Source: Pleurocapsa sp. MO_226.B13 (lineage in GTDB: Bacteria > Cyanobacteriota > Cyanobacteriia > Cyanobacteriales > Xenococcaceae). Taken from it: a stretch of DNA of 30,594 nucleotides. The stretch is taken from assembly GCA_030064795.1 (NCBI GenBank), contig JASJEI010000052.1, positions 1 through 30,594 of the forward strand. The letters run 5' to 3'. Of the stretch, positions 9,192 through 19,466 are shown piece by piece. The position numbers and the translations under genes are program-made. The notes beneath the pieces are model-generated. The model had not been told where the DNA came from and made no database searches. It worked only from the letters and a program-made list of their open reading frames with translations. Positions within the stretch are counted from its first letter, which is position 1; every line of letters begins with the position of its first letter.

Positions 9192-9593
9192 TTAGTTGGG
9201 ATCGATGTTATCGAAAGGTTTGGGATAAAGTTCTGCGGTCATAACAATCTCAGAGTCAGAAGAAATAGTCAAACTGGAAGGGGTTTGGCCATAGGCACTA
9301 ACTTGAGTAATGGGAGAAGATAAAACATAGGTATAGTTTTGGTTTTGCCAAGTAGTCGTGCAGACTCCGTTACGACAGGTAATTTTGCCACCAGTTAAAT
9401 AAATACAGTTACACTCTTGGTCGCATCCGTAGTAACTAAGGTTTCCCGTACCATTTCTACCAGTCCAAGATTGCTCATTACCCACTGATACAGTAAATTG
9501 CTCGTTGCTAAGTACTCCTGCACTAGCAGGAGCGACAATCCAAATGAGACAGAAAAATACGACCCAAAAACTAAAAATCCAACTTTTTTTCAT
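9192..9593 (-). CDS. Exported cysteine-containing protein of unknown function
   Basis: 133 residues. A classical signal peptide is clear: MKKSW, a hydrophobic core through about residue 20, then APASAG with likely cleavage after ASA near residue 25. The mature part is small, rich in Ser, Thr, Asn and Gln, and has a cysteine cluster, C57-x3-C-x-C then C73 and C78 (YYGCDQECNCIYLTGGKITC), which suggests disulfides or a metal site in the periplasm or thylakoid lumen. A C-terminal beta-rich segment follows. I do not recognise a family. It lies between the ftsH terminator and dut and probably shares an mRNA with dut. Confidence 0.8.
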   Translation of the reverse strand: MKKSWIFSFWVVFFCLIWIVAPASAGVLSNEQFTVSVGNEQSWTGRNGTGNLSYYGCDQECNCIYLTGGKITCRNGVCTTTWQNQNYTYVLSSPITQVSAYGQTPSSLTISSDSEIVMTAELYPKPFDNIDPN

Positions 9594-9649
9594 TTGAGAA
9601 TAAAGACAATAAAATAGATTTTTCTTGACCAGAAAACAAAAACTTTGAA

Positions 9650-9678
9650 TAAAAAAAGGATAGCCTAAAGACTATCCT
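9650..9678 (-). terminator. Terminator of ftsH
   Basis: AGGATAG (9657-9663) pairs with CTATCCT (9672-9678) around an 8-base loop. On the minus strand it is followed by seven or more T (complement of 9651-9657). It lies 28 bp after the ftsH stop. Confidence 0.75.
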
Positions 9679-9705
9679 AAAAATTACTTGATAAATTGAG
9701 ACCGA

Positions 9706-11601
9706 TTAGATTTGAGGTACGAATCTCTCTTTGTCGGGTACTTCAGTGTACTCAGAAACGATTTGCTTGAGTTCTTCACCATCAATAGTTTCTTTTTCAA
9801 TAAGTAGGTCAACCAGGCGATCGATTACTTCGCGGTTTTCTCGAATAACCTTACGAGCTAACTGATGACCGTGTTCGGCAATTTGACGGATCTGATCGTC
9901 GATGCGAGAAGCTACTTCTTCGGAATATTCCGCACGAGAAGTTAAGCCAGCACCCAGGAAGACTTGATTGCTTTGACCGCTTAGTGCCACAGGGCCGAGA
10001 TCGCTCATGCCGTACATTGTAACCATCTGTCTTGCCATTTCAGTCACCTGTTGTAAGTCACCGCCAGCACCAGTAGTCACTTCGTCACTGCCAAAGATTT
10101 CTTCTTCGGCCGCACGCCCACCCATTGCACCAGCAATTCTCGCCATCAGTTGAGAACGACTGATTAAGCCTTGGTCTTCATTGGGAGTAAACCAAGTCAA
10201 ACCTTGAGCCTGTCCCCGTGGGATCAGGGTTACTTTCTGTACGGGATCGTGGTCTTTAACCAATGTACCGACGATCGCGTGACCGATTTCGTGATAGGCA
10301 ATCAATCGTTTGCTCTTACCATCAGTGAGAGGAGTGCCTTCCATACCAGCAACAACACGGTCTACCGCGTCATCAATTTCGAGCATGGTTACAGCGTCTT
10401 TGCGTCTTCTGGCGGTGAGAATAGCTGCTTCGTTGAGTAGGTTAGCTAGATCCGCACCAGAAAAACCAGGAGTACGACGAGCGATCGCATTTAGGGAAAC
10501 TTCGGGGGCAATTTTTTTGTTACGAGCGTGAACCTCTAAAATTTCCAGACGACCTTTAATATCGGGAGTGTCTACCATTACCTGACGGTCAAAACGACCA
10601 GGACGCATTAATGCCGAGTCTAGTACGTCTGCACGGTTGGTAGCAGCGATAATAATAATACCCGTATTACCTTCAAAACCGTCCATTTCAGTGAGCAATT
10701 GGTTGAGGGTTTGTTCGCGCTCGTCGTTACCGCCACCAATACCAGCACCACGTTGACGACCTACTGCGTCGATCTCGTCAATAAAGATCAAGCAGGGAGC
10801 ATTTTCTTTCGCTTTTTTAAATAGGTCGCGGACGCGAGATGCACCCACACCGACAAACATTTCTACAAATTCCGAACCAGAGATGCTGAAGAAGGGTACG
10901 CCAGCTTCACCAGCGATCGCTTTTGCTAACAAAGTCTTACCAGTTCCAGGAGGCCCAACCAGTAATACTCCTTTGGGAATTTTTGCTCCCACTGCGGTAA
11001 ATCTTTCTGGCTGCTTCAAGAAAGTAACAACTTCTTGCAATTCTTCTTTGGCCTCATCAATACCAGCTACATCATCAAACATGATGCCTGTTTTAGCTTC
11101 CATTTGGAATTTAGCTTTAGATTTACCAAAGCTCATTGCTTGTCCTGGGCCACCAGGCATATTATTGGAACGACGGAATAAGAAAAATAATGCCCCAATT
11201 AGAATTATAGGGAAAATGAGATTACCCAAAAGACCCCAAACTGCACCGTCGTTGCTAGGGGGATGGTAGTCGAAATCAATATCGGCATCCCGTAATTTGG
11301 CAATTAGTTCTGGTGAGTTAGCAGGTAGATCGACTCTTAGTTTTTGTAGGCGGTTGTCTAATTCTGGATCGATTGCTTGGACAATTGCTGTTCTGCCATT
11401 TTCGTATAGTTCTACCGAACTAACTCTTCCTGAGTTGAGATAGTCTAAAAAGCGACCGTAAGTCATACGAGTACTTGCAGTATTACCACTCAGACTAGTG
11501 CTAGCAGTTGAAGTAGAAAATGTCCCTTGCCAAAGGAAAAATCCTACTACCAACAAAGGTAACGTCCAAAGTAATACGATTCTCCACGAAAAGTTCTTCA
11601 T
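9706..11601 (-). CDS. ftsH: ATP-dependent zinc metalloprotease FtsH, FtsH2-like
   Basis: 631 residues. Two N-terminal membrane helices (about 7-25 and 122-143) flank a roughly 95-residue lumenal/periplasmic domain. The AAA+ module has Walker A GPPGTGKT (216-223), Walker B LIFIDE (271-276) and the second region of homology around [19 protein letters not shown]; the M41 protease site is HEIGH (437-441). The start [20 protein letters not shown] and the ending [17 protein letters not shown] closely resemble Synechocystis FtsH2 (Slr0228) as I recall it. That protein pairs with FtsH3 in a thylakoid heterohexamer that degrades photodamaged D1 in photosystem II repair. Assignment to FtsH2 rather than another paralogue is from memory of the sequence. 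Own terminator; 520 bp of upstream DNA. Confidence 0.95.
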   Translation of the reverse strand: MKNFSWRIVLLWTLPLLVVGFFLWQGTFSTSTASTSLSGNTASTRMTYGRFLDYLNSGRVSSVELYENGRTAIVQAIDPELDNRLQKLRVDLPANSPELIAKLRDADIDFDYHPPSNDGAVWGLLGNLIFPIILIGALFFLFRRSNNMPGGPGQAMSFGKSKAKFQMEAKTGIMFDDVAGIDEAKEELQEVVTFLKQPERFTAVGAKIPKGVLLVGPPGTGKTLLAKAIAGEAGVPFFSISGSEFVEMFVGVGASRVRDLFKKAKENAPCLIFIDEIDAVGRQRGAGIGGGNDEREQTLNQLLTEMDGFEGNTGIIIIAATNRADVLDSALMRPGRFDRQVMVDTPDIKGRLEILEVHARNKKIAPEVSLNAIARRTPGFSGADLANLLNEAAILTARRRKDAVTMLEIDDAVDRVVAGMEGTPLTDGKSKRLIAYHEIGHAIVGTLVKDHDPVQKVTLIPRGQAQGLTWFTPNEDQGLISRSQLMARIAGAMGGRAAEEEIFGSDEVTTGAGGDLQQVTEMARQMVTMYGMSDLGPVALSGQSNQVFLGAGLTSRAEYSEEVASRIDDQIRQIAEHGHQLARKVIRENREVIDRLVDLLIEKETIDGEELKQIVSEYTEVPDKERFVPQI

Positions 11602-12121
11602 AGGATAGTTATTGTTCTAAATTGAATATTTTTAAGCTTATTTTTTTGTTCTTTTGGGTATTGACAAATAAATACCAGTTAAGATTGCTGATTTGATTGT
11701 TTAATCTAAGTAGGCTGAGGAATAAGATTCTCTACTGGGAATTGGCTTATGAAGCTTTAAACATAGGCTTTTGATATATTTTAGATCCCAGAGTTGAGTA
11801 GAGCTTATCTCAGTACTTTTAACCACAAACTCACTTTACTTATCAAGTTTCTTTTCTTTATATTACCTCTAGCTTAACTAAATTTAACGTAATTCTCATT
11901 TTTGAGCCAAAATTAATCGTATAAATATGGACAGATCGACTTAGTCTCTAAGTGCTGAGAGCTTCTATGTCTTAGCTTTTAGCTTCGATCTGGGTTAGAT
12001 GAAACTGTTTAAACCTTAAAAAAAAAGAAACGCGCCTACTTTTACTTTGCAGACGCGATGCTAAATATGATACTTATGCTTATCGACCAAGGATCGAGGT
12101 TTTGAAGTCTAGAGCTAAAAA
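11602..12121. other. Intergenic region between petH and ftsH; no gene
   Basis: 520 bp with the ftsH promoter side and the downstream end of petH. Apart from the candidate petH terminator at 12018-12057 I see no structured element or credible ORF. A/T rich. Confidence 0.4.
12018..12057 (-). terminator. Candidate terminator of petH
   Basis: CGCGCCT (12031-12037) and AGACGCG (12051-12057) pair with one mismatch. On the minus strand the stem is followed by a long T-rich run (complement of the A-rich 12018-12030). It begins 65 bp after the petH stop. Confidence 0.55.
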
Positions 12122-14020
<1,899 letters not shown>

Positions 14021-15022
14021 ATGACCGCCGATTTAGACCGAGTGGTGCTTATCGGAGTAGCAGGAGACTCCGGATGTGGTAAATCGACATTTCTTCGCCG
14101 TTTAAGCGATCTGTTTGGTGAAGAATTTATGACTGTAATTTGTCTTGATGACTATCATAGCCTCGATCGCAAGGGCAGAAAAGCAGCAGGTGTTACAGCT
14201 TTGAATCCAAAAGCCAATAATTTTGACCTGATGTACGAGCAAATTAAAGCTCTCAAAGAAGGTAAGGCGATCGACAAACCTATTTATAATCATGAAACTG
14301 GCGAACTCGACCCTCCTGAAAAAGTTTACCCTAACAAGGTAGTTGTAATTGAAGGATTACACCCACTCTATGATGAAAGAGTTCGCGAACTAGTAGATTT
14401 CGGTGTTTATCTGGATATTAGCGACGAAGTTAAGATTCAGTGGAAAATTCAACGCGATATGGCCGAACGCGGTCACACTTATGAAGATATTTTGGCTTCT
14501 ATTAAAGCTCGCGAACCTGACTTTAAAGCCTATATCGAAGTACAAAGAGAGTTTGCTGACGTGGTAATTCAGGTATTACCTACTCAGTTAGTCGCAGATA
14601 AAGACAGCAATTTACTTAGAGTGCGTCTCATTCAGAAAGAAGGCGTAGAAAACTTCGACACGGTTTATCTCTTTGACGAAGGATCGACTATTGATTGGAG
14701 ACCTTGTGGACGCAAGCTAACTTGTGCTTATCCTGGTATCAAGATGTACTATGGGCCCGACAGTTTCTACAATCATGAAGTGTCTATTTTGGAAGTAGAC
14801 GGTCAATTCGATAACCTCGAAGAAATGATCTATATTGAAAGCCACCTGAGTAATACTGGTACAGGTCACTATGGGGAAATGACTGAGCTATTACTGAAGC
14901 ATAAAGATTATCCTGGTTCTAATAACGGAACTGGTTTATTCCAAGTGTTAGTTGGTTTGAAAATGCGCGAAACCTACGACAAGCTATTAGCTACTACAGC
15001 AGAAACAGCCAAAGTATTATAA
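14021..15022 (+). CDS. prk: Phosphoribulokinase
   Basis: 333 residues. It phosphorylates ribulose 5-phosphate with ATP to give ribulose 1,5-bisphosphate, the Rubisco substrate. The P-loop is GDSGCGKST (15-23). Cys19 inside the P-loop and Cys41 in VICLDDYHS are the thioredoxin-regulated pair, with the short 22-residue spacing of cyanobacteria. The C-terminal pair Cys229 and Cys235 (RPCGRKLTC) is the site used in the GAPDH/CP12/PRK complex. KPIYNHETGELDPPE and VVVIEGLHPLYDER are conserved active-site segments. Light/dark redox control and CP12 binding are therefore expected. A strong Shine-Dalgarno fixes the ATG, and a terminator follows 45 bp after the stop. It is divergent from petH, which makes the NADPH used in the same cycle. 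Confidence 0.98.
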   Translation: MTADLDRVVLIGVAGDSGCGKSTFLRRLSDLFGEEFMTVICLDDYHSLDRKGRKAAGVTALNPKANNFDLMYEQIKALKEGKAIDKPIYNHETGELDPPEKVYPNKVVVIEGLHPLYDERVRELVDFGVYLDISDEVKIQWKIQRDMAERGHTYEDILASIKAREPDFKAYIEVQREFADVVIQVLPTQLVADKDSNLLRVRLIQKEGVENFDTVYLFDEGSTIDWRPCGRKLTCAYPGIKMYYGPDSFYNHEVSILEVDGQFDNLEEMIYIESHLSNTGTGHYGEMTELLLKHKDYPGSNNGTGLFQVLVGLKMRETYDKLLATTAETAKVL

Positions 15023-15067
15023 ATTTTGTCGCTAGATTAAACACGATCGGATAAATATACTATTTTT

Positions 15068-15110
15068 AAAAGTCGCGAGTTGTTGAAATATAGTTCTCGC
15101 GACTTTTTGT
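15068..15110 (+). terminator. prk: Strong Rho-independent terminator of prk
   Basis: AAAAGTCGCGAG (15068-15079) pairs perfectly with CTCGCGACTTTT (15096-15107) around a 16-base loop, continuing into TTTTTGTTG. The A-rich left flank could also make it work for transcripts from the right, including the microprotein gene at 15246-15353. Confidence 0.9.
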
Positions 15111-15137
15111 TGTGGTAATCTGAGTCAAAAGACAAAA

Positions 15138-15165
15138 GTAGAGACGTAGTATGCTACATCTCTAC
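15138..15165. repeat. 28-bp near-perfect palindrome
   Basis: GTAGAGACGTAGTA pairs with TGCTACATCTCTAC with two mismatches and no loop. Its ends match the GCTACGTCTCTAC end of the repeat at 1-121, so both belong to one dispersed palindromic family. It follows the prk terminator. Confidence 0.7.
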
Positions 15166-15245
15166 TGATAAATGATTAAATTCTTTGATGGTAAGCAGGA
15201 CTTACCCACTTTAGATATTTATTAAACGCTGTTGAAAAAAAAGAT

Positions 15246-15353
15246 TTAGAACTGACTGTTGGCTAATGCCATTACTAAAATTACACCAATACTAGTAACG
15301 ACAAGTAACCCAGCTAACAAAATTGATTGTCCTAAATTAGAAGAAGCTTTCAT
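15246..15353 (-). CDS. One-helix membrane microprotein (35 aa)
   Basis: ATG read 15353 to 15351 gives 35 residues: MKASSNLGQS, a single hydrophobic segment rich in Leu, Val, Ile and Gly (about residues 11-31), then NSQF. The leader has TAGGAAA about 11 bases upstream as a ribosome site. Length and layout resemble the small one-helix subunits of photosystems, cytochrome b6f or NDH-1, but the sequence does not match PetG, PetL, PetM, PetN, PsbM, PsbT, PsaM or Psb30 as I know them. It points towards the prk terminator, which may serve both. Moderate confidence that it is translated; function unknown. Confidence 0.6.
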   Translation of the reverse strand: MKASSNLGQSILLAGLLVVTSIGVILVMALANSQF

Positions 15354-15583
15354 AATTTTTGATTTCCTAAAATATCTTGTGAGCTACAATTAAAAACCAT
15401 GAGCGAAAACTATTAAATTGATAAAAAATAGACGGGGATCGATATGTATTATATGAAATATAGCTTTCAATTGGTTTTATAGCTATATGACGATATTAGC
15501 GAAGCTGTTTGAAATTAATTAAAAACATTAACTTTAGTTTACATAACTTTTTTTATCGCAATATATAGGGTTTTCTTATTTCC

Positions 15584-15614
15584 GACTTCTCCGTGGTGAT
15601 CTTAGCGAGAAGTC
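15584..15614. repeat. Inverted repeat, 8-bp perfect arms
   Basis: GACTTCTC (15584-15591) and GAGAAGTC (15607-15614) flank a 15-base loop. It lies in non-coding DNA upstream of the start-less ORF and has no T-run, so it looks like a palindromic repeat rather than a terminator. Confidence 0.5.
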
Positions 15615-15711
15615 TTCCCATATGACTACGCACCGCATACTAAGACAGTCTTTTGATCGGGAAATATCCAGCCACAGTTAGTAATTAGATCGGAAAAGAT
15701 CTTCCATTTAA

Positions 15712-16026
15712 GAGCATCGCGATCGCAATTTAAAACCTCGTGGCAATAATCGATATAGTAGTTTTAGTGGCATTATTATTGCTTTTTTAGAGTCAGGAAT
15801 ATATTTAAACTCTGGTGCTGGTTCTTTATCGATCTTCAATACTATTGTTTCTTCCTTATTAATCCCCTGGCAAGATATTAGTAATTACGAAATTACCAGA
15901 GACGGAAAACATAAATTATATTTAGGCAATCCGATGATTACCATCTTAACTCTTAGGACAGAAACAGTCAGGGAGTTAGAAGATTTATCGGGGATTGAAA
16001 TAAGCGATTATCTAAATAATAATTAG
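15712..16026 (+). pseudogene. Start-less ORF remnant, probable decayed gene
   Basis: An open frame of 104 codons follows a TAA at 15709-15711 and ends in TAG at 16024-16026. It has no ATG, GTG or TTG in frame until Met near codon 76, yet its translation looks protein-like: SFSGIIIAFLESGIYL, then LLIPWQDISNYEITRDGKHK, LYLGNPMITILTL and RELEDLSGIEISDYL. The IPW-x-DIS segment followed by a short beta-rich stretch resembles small cyanobacterial membrane-associated hypothetical proteins. Loss of the 5' end and a repeat-rich neighbourhood favour a pseudogene. A non-standard start codon is the alternative. Confidence 0.45.
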
Positions 16027-16130
16027 TTCAATATTTACTTCAAGATGAGAAAGAGATCGAGCGATCGCCTTTCTAAATCCTAGGGGCGTGGCAAGCTTAA
16101 TTTGAGGTATTAGAAGAGTCCACAGCGGTG

Positions 16131-16217
16131 CGCGGGGATGGGGGACTTTTAACTTTGAACAGTTAACTATTGAATAGATTAAGACAACTGAAATAAGTCC
16201 CCCTATCCACCCCCGCG
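16131..16217. repeat. Imperfect inverted repeat, MITE-like
   Basis: CGCGGGGATGGGGGACT (16131-16147) is the imperfect inverted partner of AGTCCCCCTATCCACCCCC plus GCG (16196-16217), enclosing about 48 A/T-rich bases that contain the small hairpin TTAACT/AGTTAA. The G/C-rich arms contrast with surrounding DNA. Confidence 0.6.
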
Positions 16218-16222
16218 TCGAC

Positions 16223-16261
16223 ACAAAGGCGTAATTCCGCATGTATGCCCTAAAGGACTCG
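16223..16261. repeat. Two adjacent dispersed repeat copies
   Basis: 16223-16245 is the exact inverted copy of 6970-6992. It is followed at once by GCCCTAAAGGACTCG (16247-16261), an exact copy of 8-22. Two repeats shared with distant intergenic sites lie end to end here. Confidence 0.75.
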
Positions 16262-16548
16262 GCTGCGCCATCGCGCACCGAGAACACGGATGAACACAGA
16301 TGATTTGTTTGCTTAACCAACACTCGTGGGTTTTTGATATGAGTCAGTTAACTCGGTAGCGTGTGCATTGCCCAGACTACATGATTCAATTTTTACTACT
16401 CCACTGAGTCGGTGAACCCACATTGTTCCATAATTGTTTTAGGAATTCTGATTCCCTGCGAGTTACCAATTTTAATAATGTCTATCTTTATGACTAATGT
16501 TGGTGGGTAATTAGATTGTATTTATTTTAAATTTAAGCAAGATAAAAT

Positions 16549-17754
16549 ATGTCCGATTCACAAGCAATCAATCAAGCTGTCGCCAATCTCTACAATACTT
16601 ATCCCTTTCCTCCCGATCCCCTTTCCGATCTCGAACCACCTGGCTATAACTGGCGATGGAGTTGGACGGCAGCCTATAGTTTTTGTACGGGCATCAAACC
16701 CAAAACTCAAGATATTCGGATTTTAGATGCGGGTTGTGGTACGGGTTCGGGTACGGATTATTTAATTCACCAAAATCTAAGCGCAGAAGTTACGGCGATC
16801 GACTTAAGTGAAAAGGCTTTAGAAGTGGCACGAGAACGCTGTCATCGTTCGGGTGTAATTGCCAAACACAGCAAACCAGTCAAGTTTTTTAATCTCAAGT
16901 TAGAAGAAGCAACTCAATTAGAAGGCGAGTTTGAGTTTATTAATTGTGTGGGAGTACTGCATCATTTACCCGAACCTGAAAAGGGTATTCAAGCCTTGGC
17001 TAAAAAATTAAAACCAGGAGGTATTCTTCATATCTTCGTCTATGCAGAGTTGGGACGTTGGGAAATCAGTTTGATGCAAAAAGCGATCGCCCTGCTTCAA
17101 GGAGACAAACGGGGTAACTATCGCGATGGGGTAAAAGTTGGCAGGGAAATTTTTGCTAACCTTCCAGAAAATAATCGGATCTTGAGACAGGAGAAAGAAA
17201 GATGGTCGTTAGAAAATTTCCGCGATGAATCTTTTGCTGATATGTACGTCCATCCTCAAGAAATTGACTACAATGTCGAAACACTGTTCGATTTAATTGC
17301 TGCTTCGGGGTTGGATTTTGTCGGTTTTTCTAATCCCCAATATTGGCAGTTGGAACGACTGATTGGGGAATCATCAGAATTAATGTCCAGGGCAAAAGAT
17401 TTGAGCGATCGCGAGTTATATCGTCTCATCGAACTCCTCGATCCCAGTCTGACTCACTACGAATTCTTTCTGGCTAAACCCCCTTTACCCAAGCAAGATT
17501 GGTCGGACGACGAAGTATTAAAGCAAGCAATTGTAGAATGCCATCCCTGTATGCAGGGTTTTCCCAGTAAAAATTTCCTCAACTTTGAATTTCAGATGGC
17601 AAGCTTAACCGATGCCGAGTATGAATTTATGCAGGCTTGTTATCAACCAGAATCGCCCAAAACAGTTGAAGAAATATTAGCCAATTGTGAATTAGATCTA
17701 AAAGGAGTGCGATCGCTTTTCGAGGGTCAACTGATTATTCTCAGTAGCAACTAA
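16549..17754 (+). CDS. Class I SAM-dependent methyltransferase with C-terminal extension
   Basis: 401 residues. A short N-terminal segment (NLYNTYPFPPDPLSDLEPPG) precedes a Rossmann methyltransferase domain with SAM-binding motif I ILDAGCGTGSGTDYL (58-72), the acidic AIDLSEKAL motif and VGVLHHLPEPE as motif IV; LKPGGILHIFVYAELGR follows. Residues from about 240 form a C-terminal domain of unknown role, ending in LKGVRSLFEGQLIIL, which looks like a small winged-helix-like module. NTYPFPP-type starts are seen in cyanobacterial methyltransferases of unassigned substrate, and I cannot name one. It stands alone: repeat-rich DNA upstream and about 400 bp without a gene downstream. The start is ATG after an A-rich leader (AAGCAAGATAAAAT), with a weak ribosome site. 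Confidence 0.85.
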   Translation: MSDSQAINQAVANLYNTYPFPPDPLSDLEPPGYNWRWSWTAAYSFCTGIKPKTQDIRILDAGCGTGSGTDYLIHQNLSAEVTAIDLSEKALEVARERCHRSGVIAKHSKPVKFFNLKLEEATQLEGEFEFINCVGVLHHLPEPEKGIQALAKKLKPGGILHIFVYAELGRWEISLMQKAIALLQGDKRGNYRDGVKVGREIFANLPENNRILRQEKERWSLENFRDESFADMYVHPQEIDYNVETLFDLIAASGLDFVGFSNPQYWQLERLIGESSELMSRAKDLSDRELYRLIELLDPSLTHYEFFLAKPPLPKQDWSDDEVLKQAIVECHPCMQGFPSKNFLNFEFQMASLTDAEYEFMQACYQPESPKTVEEILANCELDLKGVRSLFEGQLIILSSN

Positions 17755-18151
17755 GTTCTGGCGATCGCTTTTGAGTCTGGCTTTAATATTCAAGCTGAGG
17801 CGATCGCCATCAACTACAATCTTGACTGAGAAATTAATAACTGATATTATTGAGCATATATCACTCCAAGCTGGGCAAGCCGAATCGAAACGGCAAAGGC
17901 GCGAAGGAAATCGATTGGAGCTACGTAAACCATTTATCCTGCAATAGCGGGACGATTTTTAACGGAGTCTAAAAGTCTTGAAATTAGATAAATAACTAGT
18001 TTTTGCAAGTTCGGAAATTTGATGCCGTCCAAGGTAATTTCTATTCTTGACTTGTTTGAGCTATCTTTCTCGAATGCTAAACTCGCGATCGCTCGCGAGC
18101 AATTTTAAGTGTATTTGCTATTAATCAGCGTTAAGTTCGCTTGACTATGGT
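17755..18151. other. Intergenic stretch with possible short ORF remnant
   Basis: About 400 bp. Two HIP1 sites lie close to the methyltransferase stop. A frame ending in TAG near 17945 translates to a polar helix-like tail (HISLQAGQAESKRQRREGNR then LELRKPFILQ) with only TTG starts upstream; it may be a gene remnant, but this is weak. No ribosome site or clear promoter was placed for the pair that follows at 18152. Confidence 0.35.
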
Positions 18152-18550
18152 ATGAAGGGGATGCGGAGTCATAAAAAGATTAGAAACTGGATATTAATCG
18201 GCGTGAGTGAGATTGTCCTAAGTTTGGTATTAATCTCAATCGCCCCCAGATTTCTCAATTCCAAAAAGCCTGGGATTGGGTTTGCGATCTGGTTCGCCGT
18301 ACCTACTGTCTTAACTGGTTCTGGCATTAGTTTGGCACAAGATTTGCTCAAAGCCAATCGAGCTAGAAGCATCTTTGTTACTGCTTTTCCCGAATACTCC
18401 TATCTAGGAATTAGCGACTTTTTAGGGCGATCGCCATTGGACGGATCTGAGATTGAACTGCTAACCAGAATCAAGGAAACCGAACCAATTCAAGAACTAG
18501 ACATTTCTCTGTTTGAGATTTTAGAACAGATGGAAAATGAAAAAACTTAA
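18152..18550 (+). CDS. Small two-helix membrane protein upstream of SPFH lipoprotein
   Basis: 132 residues. Basic N-terminus, then hydrophobic segments at about 12-31 (NWILIGVSEIVLSLVLISIA) and about 43-63 (GFAIWFAVPTVLTGSGISLA), then a soluble acidic tail (residues 70-132) that ends in LDISLFEILEQMENEKT. I recognise no family. Its last codons overlap the start of the next gene by 14 bases in another frame, so translation is probably coupled and the two proteins may act together. Either ATG (18152, or codon 4) could be the start; neither has a convincing ribosome site. Confidence 0.7.
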   Translation: MKGMRSHKKIRNWILIGVSEIVLSLVLISIAPRFLNSKKPGIGFAIWFAVPTVLTGSGISLAQDLLKANRARSIFVTAFPEYSYLGISDFLGRSPLDGSEIELLTRIKETEPIQELDISLFEILEQMENEKT

Positions 18551-19466
18551 ACAATTTACTTTTTTATCAAGCCTATCCTTATTGGCTATGAGTATTAGTT
18601 CTTGCGGAGCAATTCCCGGTACTAACGTTGCTACTGTAGAACCAGGTTTTGCAGGGTTGAAAATTCAGCTTTATGGTGGAGAGAAGGGCATTGAAAATGC
18701 TCAACTGGTTTCAGGAAGAGTTTGGTATAACGGCTACACTGAGGACGTAGTAGTTTTTCCGACTTACATCAATACTTATCCTTTTACCAAATCGACTACC
18801 GAAGGCTCACCTACCGATGAATCAGTAGTATTTTCAGTCAGTGGTAGTCCTGTTTCTGCGGATGTCGGGGTTTCCTTTGGATTTACTATCGAGCGTATTG
18901 CTAATAGTAATACCACTAAGCTCCATCAATTTTATAAGAAATATCGTAAAACCCCCGATGCATTTCGCGCTAATGAATTACGCAACGGGTTACGTAACTG
19001 TTTTTCTTCGGTAGCAGAAAACCAAAAGCTTACCCCCTCGATGTTGCCTTACAATCAACAAAAGCTAGTAGCGGGAGTAACTGAATGTACCCAAAAACGT
19101 TTCCCAACCATTACCATTCAAGACGTGGCGTTACTCTCTCCTTTGCGTTTACCTCCAGACATTCAAAAAAGCATAGACGAACAGTTTGCTGCTCAACAAG
19201 CTGCTCAAACTGCTGAAGCCAATCGTCGTAAGGTAGAAGCTCAAGCTGCTGCGGAAATTGCTAGAGCTAGAGGAGAAGCCCAGGTAACTATCGAACGCGC
19301 TAAAGCAGAAGCCGAGGCTAATAGTCTGCGGGCAAAATCGATTACTCCCGAATTACTCAAGTTGGAACAACTACAAATAGAACGAGAAAGAATTAAAAAG
19401 TGGAATGGTAACGAACCACATACTGTAATTCAATCTCCTAACGTACAGCTAAGTGGGAGAAAGTAA
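18537..19466 (+). CDS. Lipoprotein with SPFH/prohibitin-like domain
   Basis: 309 residues. MKKLKQF plus a hydrophobic stretch ends in a lipobox, ISSC with Cys23, so the protein is predicted to be lipid-anchored and exported. The body (about 30-215) resembles the SPFH/band 7 domain: VEPGFAGLKIQLYGGEKG at the N-terminus, VSADVGVSFGFTIE in the core and FPTITIQDVALLSPLRLPPDI near its end. An Ala/Glu-rich coiled coil follows (about 215-270, EAQAAAEIARARGEAQVTIE), as in prohibitins and stomatins, then a short tail. SPFH proteins form ring or cage assemblies that organise membrane proteases and lipid domains. Anchoring by a lipobox instead of a membrane helix is unusual. The gene overlaps the preceding two-helix protein gene by 14 bases. 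Confidence 0.85.
   Translation: MKKLKQFTFLSSLSLLAMSISSCGAIPGTNVATVEPGFAGLKIQLYGGEKGIENAQLVSGRVWYNGYTEDVVVFPTYINTYPFTKSTTEGSPTDESVVFSVSGSPVSADVGVSFGFTIERIANSNTTKLHQFYKKYRKTPDAFRANELRNGLRNCFSSVAENQKLTPSMLPYNQQKLVAGVTECTQKRFPTITIQDVALLSPLRLPPDIQKSIDEQFAAQQAAQTAEANRRKVEAQAAAEIARARGEAQVTIERAKAEAEANSLRAKSITPELLKLEQLQIERERIKKWNGNEPHTVIQSPNVQLSGRK

Larger units (their letters stand above)
15354..16548. other. Repeat-rich gap with one gene remnant
   Basis: About 1.2 kb without an intact gene. It holds the inverted repeat at 15584-15614, the ORF remnant at 15712-16026, the imperfect inverted repeat at 16131-16217, the dispersed repeats at 16223-16261, a short tandem GAACACGGAT/GAACACAGAT at 16281-16300, and the methyltransferase promoter side (16324-16548). 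Base composition in 16110-16290 is noticeably richer in GC than the flanks, as expected of inserted repeats. Confidence 0.5.

Noticed and set aside
10171..11269. Several plus-strand open frames opposite ftsH
   Set aside because: They are antisense shadows of a highly conserved gene with every FtsH motif intact.
16012..16323. Minus-strand open frame of 103 codons
   Set aside because: It runs through three dispersed repeats and an inverted repeat, has no ribosome site and its translation has no protein-like domain pattern.
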